Below, in pieces: positions 17,664 through 26,539 of a DNA stretch of 64,000 nucleotides. The translations under genes and the position numbers were made by a program. Within the stretch, counting starts at the first letter, position 1, and each line of letters opens with the position of its first letter. Below the pieces are notes generated by a model that worked only from the letters and a program-made list of their open reading frames with translations, ran no database searches and was not told the origin of the DNA. The stretch lies in NCBI GenBank assembly GCA_902764875.1, contig CACWXP010000002.1:1-64000 (forward strand), read 5' to 3'. The stretch is from an uncultured Eubacteriales bacterium. Lineage in GTDB: Bacteria > Bacillota > Clostridia > Christensenellales > Aristaeellaceae.

Positions 17664-19559
17664 ATGAAGAGAACAGTTTCATTTCTGTTTGCTCTGATGC
17701 TGCTGTTTGTTTCGGCGGCCTATGCAGATGACGGATTCAGCACCTCCTATACCTACGGATACGACTACTGGGAGGATGTTCAGGAATCGCCGGATGCATA
17801 CCGGGTGAAGACCGTGCTTGACAGTACGAACCTCGGGATGGATAAACTGGACAATCAGGTTCTCAGAAAACCACAAAGTCTGTTTGTGAAGGATCAGGAA
17901 CTGTATATCTGCGACACCGGCAACAACCGGATTATTCAGGTACATGTCAGCGGGGATCGTTACGATGTCGTCCGTGTGATCAATGCAGTGAAAGGTTCTG
18001 CGGAAGATTATGAACTCGCCGAAAGCTTCAACCTGAAATCACAGGAATATGAGAAAGCGATTACCGAACGTGTTAAGGCGGAAGAAAAGCTGGCAGAAAT
18101 GACAGGCACTTCACAGGAAGAGGAAAACAGTGAAGCTGCCGCAGTGATGGAAGAAGTACAGGAAAGCGTAAATGAAGTGCTCGGAACGGAAAGCACAACC
18201 GAGGCACCGGAGGAAGTATCCGCCAGCGACGCAGAGATCGAAGCAGCCACCCTTGCGCTTGAACAGGCCCGGGAAAGGGAAGAGCAGATTCATCAGGAAA
18301 CGGTTGAAGCGGAAGAAAAGGCGAAAGCGCAGGGATGCAGTATCTGGCAATATGATGCATGGCAGAAAGACGGGGAAGGAAACATTGTCTCTGTGCTGAA
18401 CACGCCCAATGATATTGCGGTCGACGATACGGGAAATATTTACATTGCCGACACAAACAATTATCGTGTGATCAAAATGGACCGGGACTGCAATCTGATC
18501 TGGGAGTTTACAAAACCGCTCGACGCAACATTTGACCAGAGTCAGAACTTCCTGCCGAAGAAAATCGTTGTGGATGTTGCCGGGCGGGTATACGCCCTTT
18601 GCCAGAATATTAACAAGGGACTTGTGAAATTTGAAGAAGACGGTGTCTTTTCCGGTTTCATCGGGGCCAACGCGGTTTCGGTTTCCATGGTGGACTACAT
18701 CTGGAAACGGTATTTCCAGACAAAGGAACAGCGGGCACAAACCGCCAATTTTGTTCCGACGGAATATGAAAATATCTGTATTGATGCAGACGGCTTCATT
18801 TATGCTACCACAACTGTTTTCAGCGAAGGCGATCTGAGATGGGATAATGCCAAACCGATCCGCCGGCTGAACAGCCTTGGAAATGATATTCTGATCAAGA
18901 GCGACAAAATTCCGCCAATCGGCGATATTGAATGGATCTCCGGAGGCGGTGAAGCCACCGGGCCGAGCAAACTGGTCGATATCACGGTACTGAACAATGA
19001 TATGTATGTCGCCCTGGACAGAGTCAGGGGACGTCTCTTCGGCTACGACAGCCAGGGAGTTATGCTGTGGGCCTTCGGAACAAAAGGAAATGTTGACGGT
19101 GCTTTTAACGGAGCCATCAGTATTGAACACATCGGCCATAACCTGCTGGTGCTGGATCAGCTGAAAAACAGCATCACCGTTTTTGAACCGACAGAATACG
19201 GGAAAACGATTTACAGCGCCATCGATACGTATCTGAGCGGCGAATATGATGAGAGTGCAGCGCTCTGGCAGGAAGTTCTGAAGCTGAATGCCAATTATCC
19301 GTTGGCGTTCCGGGGAATCGGCCGTGCAGTGCTGCGACAGAATAAATATAAGGAAGCCATGGAATGGTTTGAGCTGGCGCATGACCGGGAGAACTACGGT
19401 CGAGCATTTAAACTGTACCGAAAGGAATGGGTTGAAAGCAATATCTGGTGGATTGTACTGGTTGTTGCATTACTGCTGATTGTTCCCCTGGCCATCGGGA
19501 TGATCAAGAAACTGAAGTGGGAGGTGATCATGCATGAGCATAGCAAAGTCCGCAAGTAA
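17664..19559 (+). CDS. Exported NHL-repeat protein with coiled-coil insertion, TPR-like repeats and C-terminal TM anchor
   Basis: A 631-residue protein. After a signal peptide (cut near AYA/DD) comes an NHL-type beta-propeller. Its first blade (KPQSLFVKDQELYICDTGNN) is separated from the next (TPNDIAVDDTGNIYIADTNN) by a Glu/Ala-rich coiled coil at about 115-235. The propeller continues to about 505. Two TPR-like units follow (AIDTYLSGEYDESAALWQEV and RQNKYKEAMEWFELA) and one TM helix near 598-618 with a short cytoplasmic tail. Three ATGs are in tandem (17658, 17661, 17664); the third has seven bases to AGGAGG. The predicted topology is outside-facing, like a scaffold between the two transporters. 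Function is unknown. Confidence 0.85.
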   Translation: MKRTVSFLFALMLLFVSAAYADDGFSTSYTYGYDYWEDVQESPDAYRVKTVLDSTNLGMDKLDNQVLRKPQSLFVKDQELYICDTGNNRIIQVHVSGDRYDVVRVINAVKGSAEDYELAESFNLKSQEYEKAITERVKAEEKLAEMTGTSQEEENSEAAAVMEEVQESVNEVLGTESTTEAPEEVSASDAEIEAATLALEQAREREEQIHQETVEAEEKAKAQGCSIWQYDAWQKDGEGNIVSVLNTPNDIAVDDTGNIYIADTNNYRVIKMDRDCNLIWEFTKPLDATFDQSQNFLPKKIVVDVAGRVYALCQNINKGLVKFEEDGVFSGFIGANAVSVSMVDYIWKRYFQTKEQRAQTANFVPTEYENICIDADGFIYATTTVFSEGDLRWDNAKPIRRLNSLGNDILIKSDKIPPIGDIEWISGGGEATGPSKLVDITVLNNDMYVALDRVRGRLFGYDSQGVMLWAFGTKGNVDGAFNGAISIEHIGHNLLVLDQLKNSITVFEPTEYGKTIYSAIDTYLSGEYDESAALWQEVLKLNANYPLAFRGIGRAVLRQNKYKEAMEWFELAHDRENYGRAFKLYRKEWVESNIWWIVLVVALLLIVPLAIGMIKKLKWEVIMHEHSKVRK

Positions 19560-20244
19560 GGGCGTAAAGCCGCTCCGGAGCACTTCCGAAAAAACAGAGA
19601 GCCGGAAAGCCTGGTGGAAGCGCTATCTGGCTTCCATGAAGTATGGGCTGCATGTGATTACTCATCCATTTGACGGATTCTGGGATCTGATTCATGAAAA
19701 ACGCGGCACCATTGCTGCGGCCAACACATTTCTGATCCTGTTTCTGATCACCAGGGTATTGAAACTGCTTCTGACCAGCTTCCAGTTCATTTCAGCACCG
19801 ATTCAGTATATCAATGTGTTCCAGGAAATGGGATCCCTGGCGCTGCCGTTTATCATCCTCTGTCTGGCCAACTGGGCGATGACCACCCTGTTCGACGGAA
19901 AAGGGCGGTTCAAGGATATATATATGGCCATGTGCTATGCACTGATTCCGTATATTCTGATCCAGATTCCGATGATTGTCGTCAGCAATATGCTGACTTA
20001 TGAAGAAGGAAGTTTCTACACGGTTCTGCTCTCTTTCAGTGTCATTTGGTGTGTCTTTCTTGTCTTTGTCGGGCTGATGGAAGTTCATGATTACGGTCCG
20101 GGCAAAACCTTTATTTTCCTGATTGTCACCATTTTCGGCGCTGCGGTGATCATCTTCCTGCTGCTGGTTTTCTTCAGCCTGCTGGGAGACGCACTGAGTT
20201 ACTTTATCAGCATGTATCGGGAAATTGTTTTCCGGTTGAATTAA
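19534..20244 (+). CDS. Yip1-family membrane protein
   Basis: A 236-residue protein with a basic N-terminus and about five membrane segments, including YVNVFQEMG-like and KDIYMAMCYALIPYIL stretches typical of the Yip1 domain. The start lies 26 bases inside the previous gene, with GGAGG nine bases upstream, so translation is coupled. Bacterial Yip1 proteins have no settled role; in this operon it sits between a TM-anchored NHL protein and a DUF5696 protein, which suggests a membrane assembly or anchoring job. This is inferred from context only. Confidence 0.8.
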   Translation: MSIAKSASKGVKPLRSTSEKTESRKAWWKRYLASMKYGLHVITHPFDGFWDLIHEKRGTIAAANTFLILFLITRVLKLLLTSFQFISAPIQYINVFQEMGSLALPFIILCLANWAMTTLFDGKGRFKDIYMAMCYALIPYILIQIPMIVVSNMLTYEEGSFYTVLLSFSVIWCVFLVFVGLMEVHDYGPGKTFIFLIVTIFGAAVIIFLLLVFFSLLGDALSYFISMYREIVFRLN

Positions 20245-20259
20245 GGAGGGAAGAGGCTT

Positions 20260-22839
20260 ATGTACAGACAGAAATCCCTCATTCGGCGCCTGATTCCCTG
20301 GCTGATAGCGGCCGCTGTGCTGGCTTGTCTGATTATCTTCGTATTTGTGCCGATTTACAGCCAAAAGGAGGAAGCCAATGAAGAACAGCCGGTGATCGCC
20401 TATTATGAAGGAGACGAGAAGGCGCTGACCATGGAAAACAAGGATCTTGTGTTTACCATGGATCCGATGACGACGCGCTTTCAGGTTGTGGAAAAAGCCA
20501 CCGGGCGCACTTGGGATTCCACACCCAAGGACGCGGATAAGGATCCGATCGCATTGACGGCAAACAAGGAGGCCCTCGGCGCCACGCTTCTGATTGGATA
20601 CACGACGAGCAGCGGCGAAATCACGCTGAATAACAACGCTTATTCAATGGCCAACCAGACTTATCAGCTGAATAAACAGGATGACGGTTCCATCCGGGTG
20701 GACTATGCGATCGGCCAGATCGAACGCGTTTTCATGCTTCCGAGCGCCATTACGAAAGAAAGATTTACCGCTTTCACGGATGCAATGTCGAAGAAGAACA
20801 AGAAGCAGACCACCTCCAACTATTCCCTGTACGAACCTGAAAAGCTGGATAAGAAGGACAATAAAGACGAAATCATCGCCATGTATCCTTCCGTCCAGGA
20901 ACAGGCTCTGTATATCCTTAAATCTGACGTTTCATCGACCAACAAACAGAAACTGGAAGGGTATTTTGCTGAAGCCGGCTATACGCAGGAGGATTTTGAA
21001 ATCGATCAGCAGTTGGTTGCAGGGAAAAGCGAGACAAGCGGTCCTGTGTTCAATGTCAGCGTGATCTATCGGCTGGAAGGAAAGGATCTGGTTGTTGAAA
21101 TTCCGTACAGTGAAATCAAATACAAGAGTGACTATCCCATCACATCCGTTACGCCGCTGCCTATGTTCGGTGCGGCGGGAACGGATCAGGAAGGGTTCCT
21201 GTTTGTGCCGGAAGGCGGCGGAGCACTGATCAGATTCAATAACGGTAAACTGTATCAGAGCGCTTATTATGCGAACCTATACGGATGGGATTACGGCGTT
21301 CAGCGCAAGGAAGCCGTCAGTGAGACGGAAAATGCCTTCCCGGTTTTCGGCGCCACCCATGACGGCGGATCATTCCTCTGTATGATTGAGGGAGCCAGCG
21401 CTTACGCCGGTATTAATGCGGATATTTCAGGACGTAACAACAGTTATAATACGATCAATGCCAAGTATTCCGTGCTGCATGCGGAACAGTATAACGTTTC
21501 GGCAAAAACCACACAGCTGGTTTATGTGTACGAGAAGGAAATCCCGCAGGATACCGTCATCCAGCGGTATCGGTTCGTGGACAGCGATGATTATTCCGAT
21601 ATGGCAAAAGTTTACGGGGATTACCTGCGGGAAAGACACCCGGAACTTGCCGCAGCCACAGCCAGTGAAGAAACGCCCGTGCATGTGGAACTGGTCGGCG
21701 CCATCAACAAAAATGTCATCAAATTCGGCGTGCCTGTGGACAGCGTTGTACCGACCACAACATTTGAACAGGCCCAAAGCATTCTTGACGAATTGACGGA
21801 CAGCGGCGTGCATAACCTGAATATCCGGATGACCGGATGGATGAACGGCGGCGTACGGCAGAAAGTGCTGACCGGCGTTCATGTGCTGGGAGAACTGGGC
21901 GGCCAGAAAGCAATGGATTCGCTGATTGCGGAGGCACAACAGAAAAATGTACAGCTTTCCTTTGACGGAATTACTGCCTTTGCCTACAACAGCGGATTGT
22001 TTGACGGATTCCTTCCGTTCCGCGACGCAGCGCGGTTTGCAACCAGAGAGCAGGTGCATCTCTATCCGTACAGCATTGTGACTTATCAGCAGGCGGACTG
22101 GCTGTACGACTACTATCTGACCCGACCCGGATATGCACAAAAAAACACTACGAACCTGATCAACTATCTCCAGGAAAGGAAAGCTGCCGGAATCGCATTC
22201 CGGGATAACGGCAATCTGCTGAGCGCAGACTATTATCCGAAAGATCTGGTGACCCGCGAAAAAGTCAAGCAGATGAATCTGGAAAGCCTTGCCGAAGCAA
22301 AAGAAAAGGGACTGAAGGTTACGATCAAGGAAGGTAATGAATACGCTGTTCCTTATGCGGACCTGATCACAGATATGAACCTGACCGGACAGGCATATGC
22401 TATTATTGACGAGCAGATTCCGTTCTATCAGATGGCGCTTCACGGGATGAAGGATTTCACCGGAGAGGCGATCAACCTTGCGGGAGACTGTGTATCATCT
22501 CTTCTGGAGTGTGCCGAATACGGAACGGGACTGAACTTTACCTTCATCGCGGAAAATACGAAGATTCTTCTGGAATCCTATTACAGCTGCTATACTTCCG
22601 CAGGCTATGAATACTGGAAGGATCAGGCGCTGTCCATGATCCTGAGATATCAGGAAGAAATGCGGGGTCTGAACAGCCAGCGCATAGCACACCACGAACG
22701 CATTGCAGATGAAGTGACCATGACAACGTATGAAGACGGAACGGAAGTTTATGTTAACTATGGCAGCAATGATTTCCGAAAAGGGACCGTTCAGGTACCG
22801 GCCCGGGATTATCTGGTGAAAAGGGGGAATGAAAAGTGA
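20260..22839 (+). CDS. DUF5696-type membrane-anchored protein, possible glycosidase-like or sugar-binding protein
   Basis: An 859-residue protein with one N-terminal TM helix (about 9-30) and a large outside domain. The first half is beta-rich and has the LTANKEAL..TLLIGYT and EGGGALIRFNNGKLYQSAYYANLYGWDYG stretches. The second half looks like an alpha/beta barrel (PTTTFEQAQSILDELTDSGV, LNIRMTGWMNGG, VQLSFDGITAF, FRDNGNLLSADYY, MNLTGQAYAIIDEQIPFYQMALHG) and ends in a beta domain with VYVNYGSNDF, as in retaining glycosidases. I recognise it as DUF5696, an uncharacterised family, from memory only. AAGGAGGGAAG precedes the ATG. The next gene overlaps by four bases. Whether it cleaves or only binds sugar cannot be told. 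Confidence 0.75.
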   Translation: MYRQKSLIRRLIPWLIAAAVLACLIIFVFVPIYSQKEEANEEQPVIAYYEGDEKALTMENKDLVFTMDPMTTRFQVVEKATGRTWDSTPKDADKDPIALTANKEALGATLLIGYTTSSGEITLNNNAYSMANQTYQLNKQDDGSIRVDYAIGQIERVFMLPSAITKERFTAFTDAMSKKNKKQTTSNYSLYEPEKLDKKDNKDEIIAMYPSVQEQALYILKSDVSSTNKQKLEGYFAEAGYTQEDFEIDQQLVAGKSETSGPVFNVSVIYRLEGKDLVVEIPYSEIKYKSDYPITSVTPLPMFGAAGTDQEGFLFVPEGGGALIRFNNGKLYQSAYYANLYGWDYGVQRKEAVSETENAFPVFGATHDGGSFLCMIEGASAYAGINADISGRNNSYNTINAKYSVLHAEQYNVSAKTTQLVYVYEKEIPQDTVIQRYRFVDSDDYSDMAKVYGDYLRERHPELAAATASEETPVHVELVGAINKNVIKFGVPVDSVVPTTTFEQAQSILDELTDSGVHNLNIRMTGWMNGGVRQKVLTGVHVLGELGGQKAMDSLIAEAQQKNVQLSFDGITAFAYNSGLFDGFLPFRDAARFATREQVHLYPYSIVTYQQADWLYDYYLTRPGYAQKNTTNLINYLQERKAAGIAFRDNGNLLSADYYPKDLVTREKVKQMNLESLAEAKEKGLKVTIKEGNEYAVPYADLITDMNLTGQAYAIIDEQIPFYQMALHGMKDFTGEAINLAGDCVSSLLECAEYGTGLNFTFIAENTKILLESYYSCYTSAGYEYWKDQALSMILRYQEEMRGLNSQRIAHHERIADEVTMTTYEDGTEVYVNYGSNDFRKGTVQVPARDYLVKRGNEK

Positions 22840-23750
22840 GCCGGGACAGAAAACTGATCACGATGCAACAGCGGCGTGCAAGAACGGGCTACAAGTTAAT
22901 TCTGCCTTTCATTATCGGTTTTGTTCTGTTCATGATCAAACCGATGATCCAGTCACTGATGATGTCCTTCAATAATGTTAAGATTATTCCGGGGCAGGGA
23001 TTCCAGCTGACCTGGATGGGGCTGGATAACTATCATAATGCGATTGCCGTTGACCCCTATTTCAATCAGTACATGGTGGATGAGATCAGCCGTATGGCTA
23101 TCAATACCATTGCTACGCTCGTGCTGAGCTTTGTCATCGCCGTTATTCTGAACCAGGATTTCAAGGGGAGAACACTGGCCCGGGCGATCTTCTTTCTTCC
23201 GGTGATTCTGTCCAGCGGTGTGCTCCCGGGCATTGAAAAACAGAACGAGTTCTATAACATGATGGCGGGTGTTGCGGAATCCGTGGAAGGCGCATCGGGC
23301 ATCAACATTTCAGCGCAACTTCAGAACATGTTGTCCGCATCCGGTGCGGCAAGCGGATTCTTCGATGTGATTTTTCAGATGATCGACGCAATATATGACA
23401 TTGTCATGGCAAGTGGTATTCAGATCATCGTTTTCCTGACCGGTCTGCAGTCCATTTCACCTTCATTGTATGAAGCAGCGGATGTTGAAGGCTGCACGGC
23501 ATGGGAATCCTTTTGGAAGATCACTTTCCCAATGGTCAGTCCTTTGCTTCTGGTAAACTGCATCTATACCATTGTGGACTTCTTCATGAAGAATGACAAC
23601 AGAGTGATGGAACGCATCAGTACGGTGATGTACAGCGATTTTAACTTCGGCGTATCCTCGGCGATGAGCTGGATTTACTTCGGAGTGGCGCTGGTGTTTA
23701 TCGCCATCAGTTCCTTCATCATCTCAAGGGCGGTGAAATCAGCACAATGA
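22836..23750 (+). CDS. Carbohydrate ABC transporter permease (LplB/UgpA type), second pair
   Basis: A 304-residue permease with GTG start overlapping the DUF5696 stop (GTGA) and GGGGG eight bases upstream. The EAA loop is present: YEAADVEGCTAWESFWKITFP. A segment of about 60 residues between the third and fourth membrane segments (about 130-190, GIEKQNEFYNMMAGVAESVEG..) is larger than in standard permeases and probably lies outside the cell. It pairs with the next gene, overlapping by four bases. Confidence 0.92.
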   Translation: MSRDRKLITMQQRRARTGYKLILPFIIGFVLFMIKPMIQSLMMSFNNVKIIPGQGFQLTWMGLDNYHNAIAVDPYFNQYMVDEISRMAINTIATLVLSFVIAVILNQDFKGRTLARAIFFLPVILSSGVLPGIEKQNEFYNMMAGVAESVEGASGINISAQLQNMLSASGAASGFFDVIFQMIDAIYDIVMASGIQIIVFLTGLQSISPSLYEAADVEGCTAWESFWKITFPMVSPLLLVNCIYTIVDFFMKNDNRVMERISTVMYSDFNFGVSSAMSWIYFGVALVFIAISSFIISRAVKSAQ

Positions 23751-24847
23751 GCAAGAACAATACCGTTTACATCGGCAAGAACAAGAATTTCTGGGATCGG
23801 AATCGCAGAAGTGGCGGATATCTTCTGCGGAAAAGAGCCGGACAGATCGCTGTTTCAGTCACGCGTGCCCTGTTGCTGTTCGGGCTTTGCTTCATGATTA
23901 TTCAGCCGATGCTGACGCGCTTTTCCATGAGCCTGATGGAAGAAAAGGATCTGTATGATTCCACCGTTATTCTGCTTCCGCGTCATGTGACGCTGGAAAA
24001 CTATGTACATGTTGCAAACCTGAACGACCTGCCAAGATCCATGCTGAACACCCTGTGGGTTTCCCTTGTGATTTCGCTTTCGCAGATTGTTTCCTGCACA
24101 CTGGTTGCCTATGGGTTCGCACGCTATGAATTTCCGCTGAAGAAATTCTGGTTTGCATGTGTTCTGGCTGTGATCATCATCCCGCCCCAGACCATTCAAT
24201 CCGCCCTGTACATGAACTTCGCAAACTTTGATATTCTACGAATTTTCACGCTGTTCGGTGCGAATGCGGAAGGGCTTACCTTCGGCCAGCGAATTCAAAG
24301 CGTTTTCGACGGTACCGGAACGGGACTGATTGCCCTGCTTACCGGAAAAACCATCAATCTGCGTGCCAGTGTTGCGGCTTATATCCTGATGGCACTGACC
24401 TGCATGGGACTGAAGAACGGCCTGTACATTTATATGATGCGTCAATACTTTAAAAATATACCTACCAGCCTGGAAGAAGCGGCTTATGTGGACGGGTGCG
24501 GTACGATGCACACGTTCATCAAGATTATGCTTCCGGACGCGCTGCCGACTATTGCGAGCTGCTTCCTGTTCGGGTTTGTATGGCAATGGACGGATATTTT
24601 CTATACCCGCCTGTTCCTGCCAAGCAGTTCCATTTCCATATACTCAAACCAGATGGCCGGTATGGTTTCCAGAATGGGCCGTTATTTCTCCTCGGACGCA
24701 TCCAAACCGGTGATTGTTCCGAATGCACGTCAGCAGCAGCTGATCTTCATTGCGGTACTGATCTGCGCCGTTCCGCTGATTGTGCTTTACATCTTCACGC
24801 AGCGGACGTTTGTGGAAAGCCTGGCTATGTCTGGTTCCAAGGAATAA
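23747..24847 (+). CDS. Carbohydrate ABC transporter permease (LplC/MalG type), second pair
   Basis: A 366-residue permease with the EAA loop EEAAYVDGCGTMHTFIKIMLP. It is longer than most MalG proteins because of a loop at about 160-205 between membrane segments (FDILRIFTLFGANAEGLTFGQ..). The start overlaps the previous stop (ATGA). Together with the 22836 gene it should form a second transporter that works with the binding protein encoded at 25006. No ATPase gene follows. Confidence 0.92.
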   Translation: MSKNNTVYIGKNKNFWDRNRRSGGYLLRKRAGQIAVSVTRALLLFGLCFMIIQPMLTRFSMSLMEEKDLYDSTVILLPRHVTLENYVHVANLNDLPRSMLNTLWVSLVISLSQIVSCTLVAYGFARYEFPLKKFWFACVLAVIIIPPQTIQSALYMNFANFDILRIFTLFGANAEGLTFGQRIQSVFDGTGTGLIALLTGKTINLRASVAAYILMALTCMGLKNGLYIYMMRQYFKNIPTSLEEAAYVDGCGTMHTFIKIMLPDALPTIASCFLFGFVWQWTDIFYTRLFLPSSSISIYSNQMAGMVSRMGRYFSSDASKPVIVPNARQQQLIFIAVLICAVPLIVLYIFTQRTFVESLAMSGSKE

Positions 24848-24889
24848 TCAATGATTACTCTCAAAGCGGGAAAAGTACAGGTCAGGCTC

Positions 24890-24918
24890 TTGAATGTTTC
24901 CTGAATTTGGGATATAAT
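24890..24918 (+). promoter_or_regulatory. Internal promoter of the second binding protein
   Basis: TTGAAT, 17 bases, TATAAT, within the 158-base gap after the last permease. A short hairpin (ACGG-TCTC against GAGA-CCGT, with a one-base bulge) lies at about 24957-24978 in the leader and could protect the mRNA. This would allow the binding protein to be made in excess over the permeases. Confidence 0.75.
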
Positions 24919-25005
24919 TTTATTGCAATCGAGAGATCGCAACCACAAGGACCTAACGGATCTCGGCGAGAGACCGTAGGAAATATAAAAGGAGGTTTTC
25001 TTGGT

Positions 25006-26367
25006 ATGAAGAAAATCATGGCTCTGGTATTGGCCGCGATGATGCTGCTGGTTTGCTGCAGCGCCCTGGCCGAAGCTCCCGAAGGTTATCCGGAAATCAA
25101 GGAAGGCATGGATCTCGGAGGCAAGGACATCTACATTTACAACTACTGGGATTCCGCTGACTGGACTGAAAGACTGTCCGGTGACCTGAGTGACGAACAG
25201 CAGGCACAGGTTGACTACCGTCACTGGATTGAGCAGACCTATAACTGCACGATTCATGAAATCATGCGGGGCGACTGGGGCACCTGCGCTGAAGAAATGA
25301 CCAACTTCGTGGCTACTCCCGAAAATGATAAGCTGGCGATTTTCATCATCGAGCCCGGCAAGGTCGGCTCCCTGGTTGCCAATGGTATGGCCGCTCCTAT
25401 TGATTACGACACCTCCGCTGAAAAGTGGAACCAGGCTGACATTGCGTTGTGGAGCAAGGGCGGCCAGAAATACGGCCTGTACACTGGTGCTTCTGAGCCC
25501 CGTCAGTGCCTGTTCTTCAATAAGCGGATTCTTGAAGAAGCCAACATTGACTGGAACACCATCTATGATGCCCAGAAAGACGGAAAGTGGACCTGGGCCA
25601 TGTTCGAAGATCTGCTGAAGCAGGTTACTGTTGATAAGGACAACGATGGCACTTATGACGTCTACGGCCTGATCGGTTCCCGCGATGACATGGAAGTTTG
25701 CGCTGTGTTCACCAACGGCGGTGCGTTCTTCGATCTGGATGCTGACAACAAACTGTATCCCGCGATGGATTCTGATGCCACGAAGGAAGCCCTGACCTGG
25801 GCGACCGATACCTGGACAAAGTATGCGGCTCCGACTCCCGAAGGCGCCAACTGGGACTGGTACAAAGAGGGCTGGAAGCAGGGCTACTGCGCGTTCTATA
25901 TGTATCAGACTTACGGCGGATTCAACGACAATTCCGAAATGGCTGATATGGCTGACGAATGGGGCTGTGTTGCGTTCCCGGTTCCGAAGGAAGGCGGCAC
26001 CTACTACACCATCAACAGCGACAACATCACCCTGATCCCCAGCTGCTATGACGCTGAAACGGTTGCGAAGCTTGCCTTCATCTACGATATGTGGACGAAT
26101 CCGACTCCCGGATACGAAGAAGACAACTGGATCGGCAACAAGTACAACTTCACTGATGAGCGCGCTGTGGATGAAACCTACGCGATGCTGCGTGAGCCGG
26201 AACATGTTGCCGTGAACCGCGTTGTGGTTCTGGGCACCCAGAATGACATCCTGGGCAACCAGCTGCTGTGGGCTCTTGGCGGAGATAACACCGCTGCTGC
26301 CCTGATCGAAGCGAGCATGCCCGATTGGCAGTCCCGCTGCGACACCTACAACAACGCAGAGAAGTAA
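25006..26367 (+). CDS. Extracellular sugar-binding protein of an ABC transporter, second pair
   Basis: A 453-residue family 1 solute-binding protein of ordinary size. The signal peptide ends CSALA/EA, which fits signal peptidase I; the two Cys before it do not form a standard lipobox. The core has DVYGLIGS and WTWAMFEDLLKQVT in the usual places. GGAGG lies ten bases before the ATG; a longer upstream frame running back into the permease is not real. Codon choice shifts toward GCT, GAC and AAC relative to the neighbours, which suggests high expression. It has its own promoter and a strong terminator, so it is probably the abundant capture protein for the second permease pair. Confidence 0.93.
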   Translation: MKKIMALVLAAMMLLVCCSALAEAPEGYPEIKEGMDLGGKDIYIYNYWDSADWTERLSGDLSDEQQAQVDYRHWIEQTYNCTIHEIMRGDWGTCAEEMTNFVATPENDKLAIFIIEPGKVGSLVANGMAAPIDYDTSAEKWNQADIALWSKGGQKYGLYTGASEPRQCLFFNKRILEEANIDWNTIYDAQKDGKWTWAMFEDLLKQVTVDKDNDGTYDVYGLIGSRDDMEVCAVFTNGGAFFDLDADNKLYPAMDSDATKEALTWATDTWTKYAAPTPEGANWDWYKEGWKQGYCAFYMYQTYGGFNDNSEMADMADEWGCVAFPVPKEGGTYYTINSDNITLIPSCYDAETVAKLAFIYDMWTNPTPGYEEDNWIGNKYNFTDERAVDETYAMLREPEHVAVNRVVVLGTQNDILGNQLLWALGGDNTAAALIEASMPDWQSRCDTYNNAEK

Positions 26368-26385
26368 TTCTTCGTTGTGCTTATC

Positions 26386-26413
26386 AGGACCGCTCGATCG
26401 AGCGGTCCTTTTC
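26386..26413 (+). terminator. Terminator ending the nine-gene transport operon
   Basis: Perfect 10-bp stem AGGACCGCTC/GAGCGGTCCT, loop GATC, with TTTT directly after. Confidence 0.95.
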
Positions 26414-26472
26414 TAATGTCTCAAAGGTTATTTGACGGACAGGGTAAGAAGAAACAAATCCAGAGAATTCGA

Positions 26473-26501
26473 TTGAATGAAGCGTATACCTATGGTAGAA
26501 T
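26473..26501 (+). promoter_or_regulatory. Promoter of the GH5/GH10/MFS genes
   Basis: TTGAAT, 17 bases, TAGAAT. It overlaps the longest frame of the GH5 gene, which supports the downstream start codon at 26540. Confidence 0.65.
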
Positions 26502-26539
26502 GTGATAGCAAACAAAAGGCTTGGGAAAGGTTGTGTCAT

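Noticed and set aside
24496..25005. Upstream extension of the second sugar-binding protein
   Set aside because: It overlaps the permease gene in another frame; the signal peptide and GGAGG site place the start at 25006.
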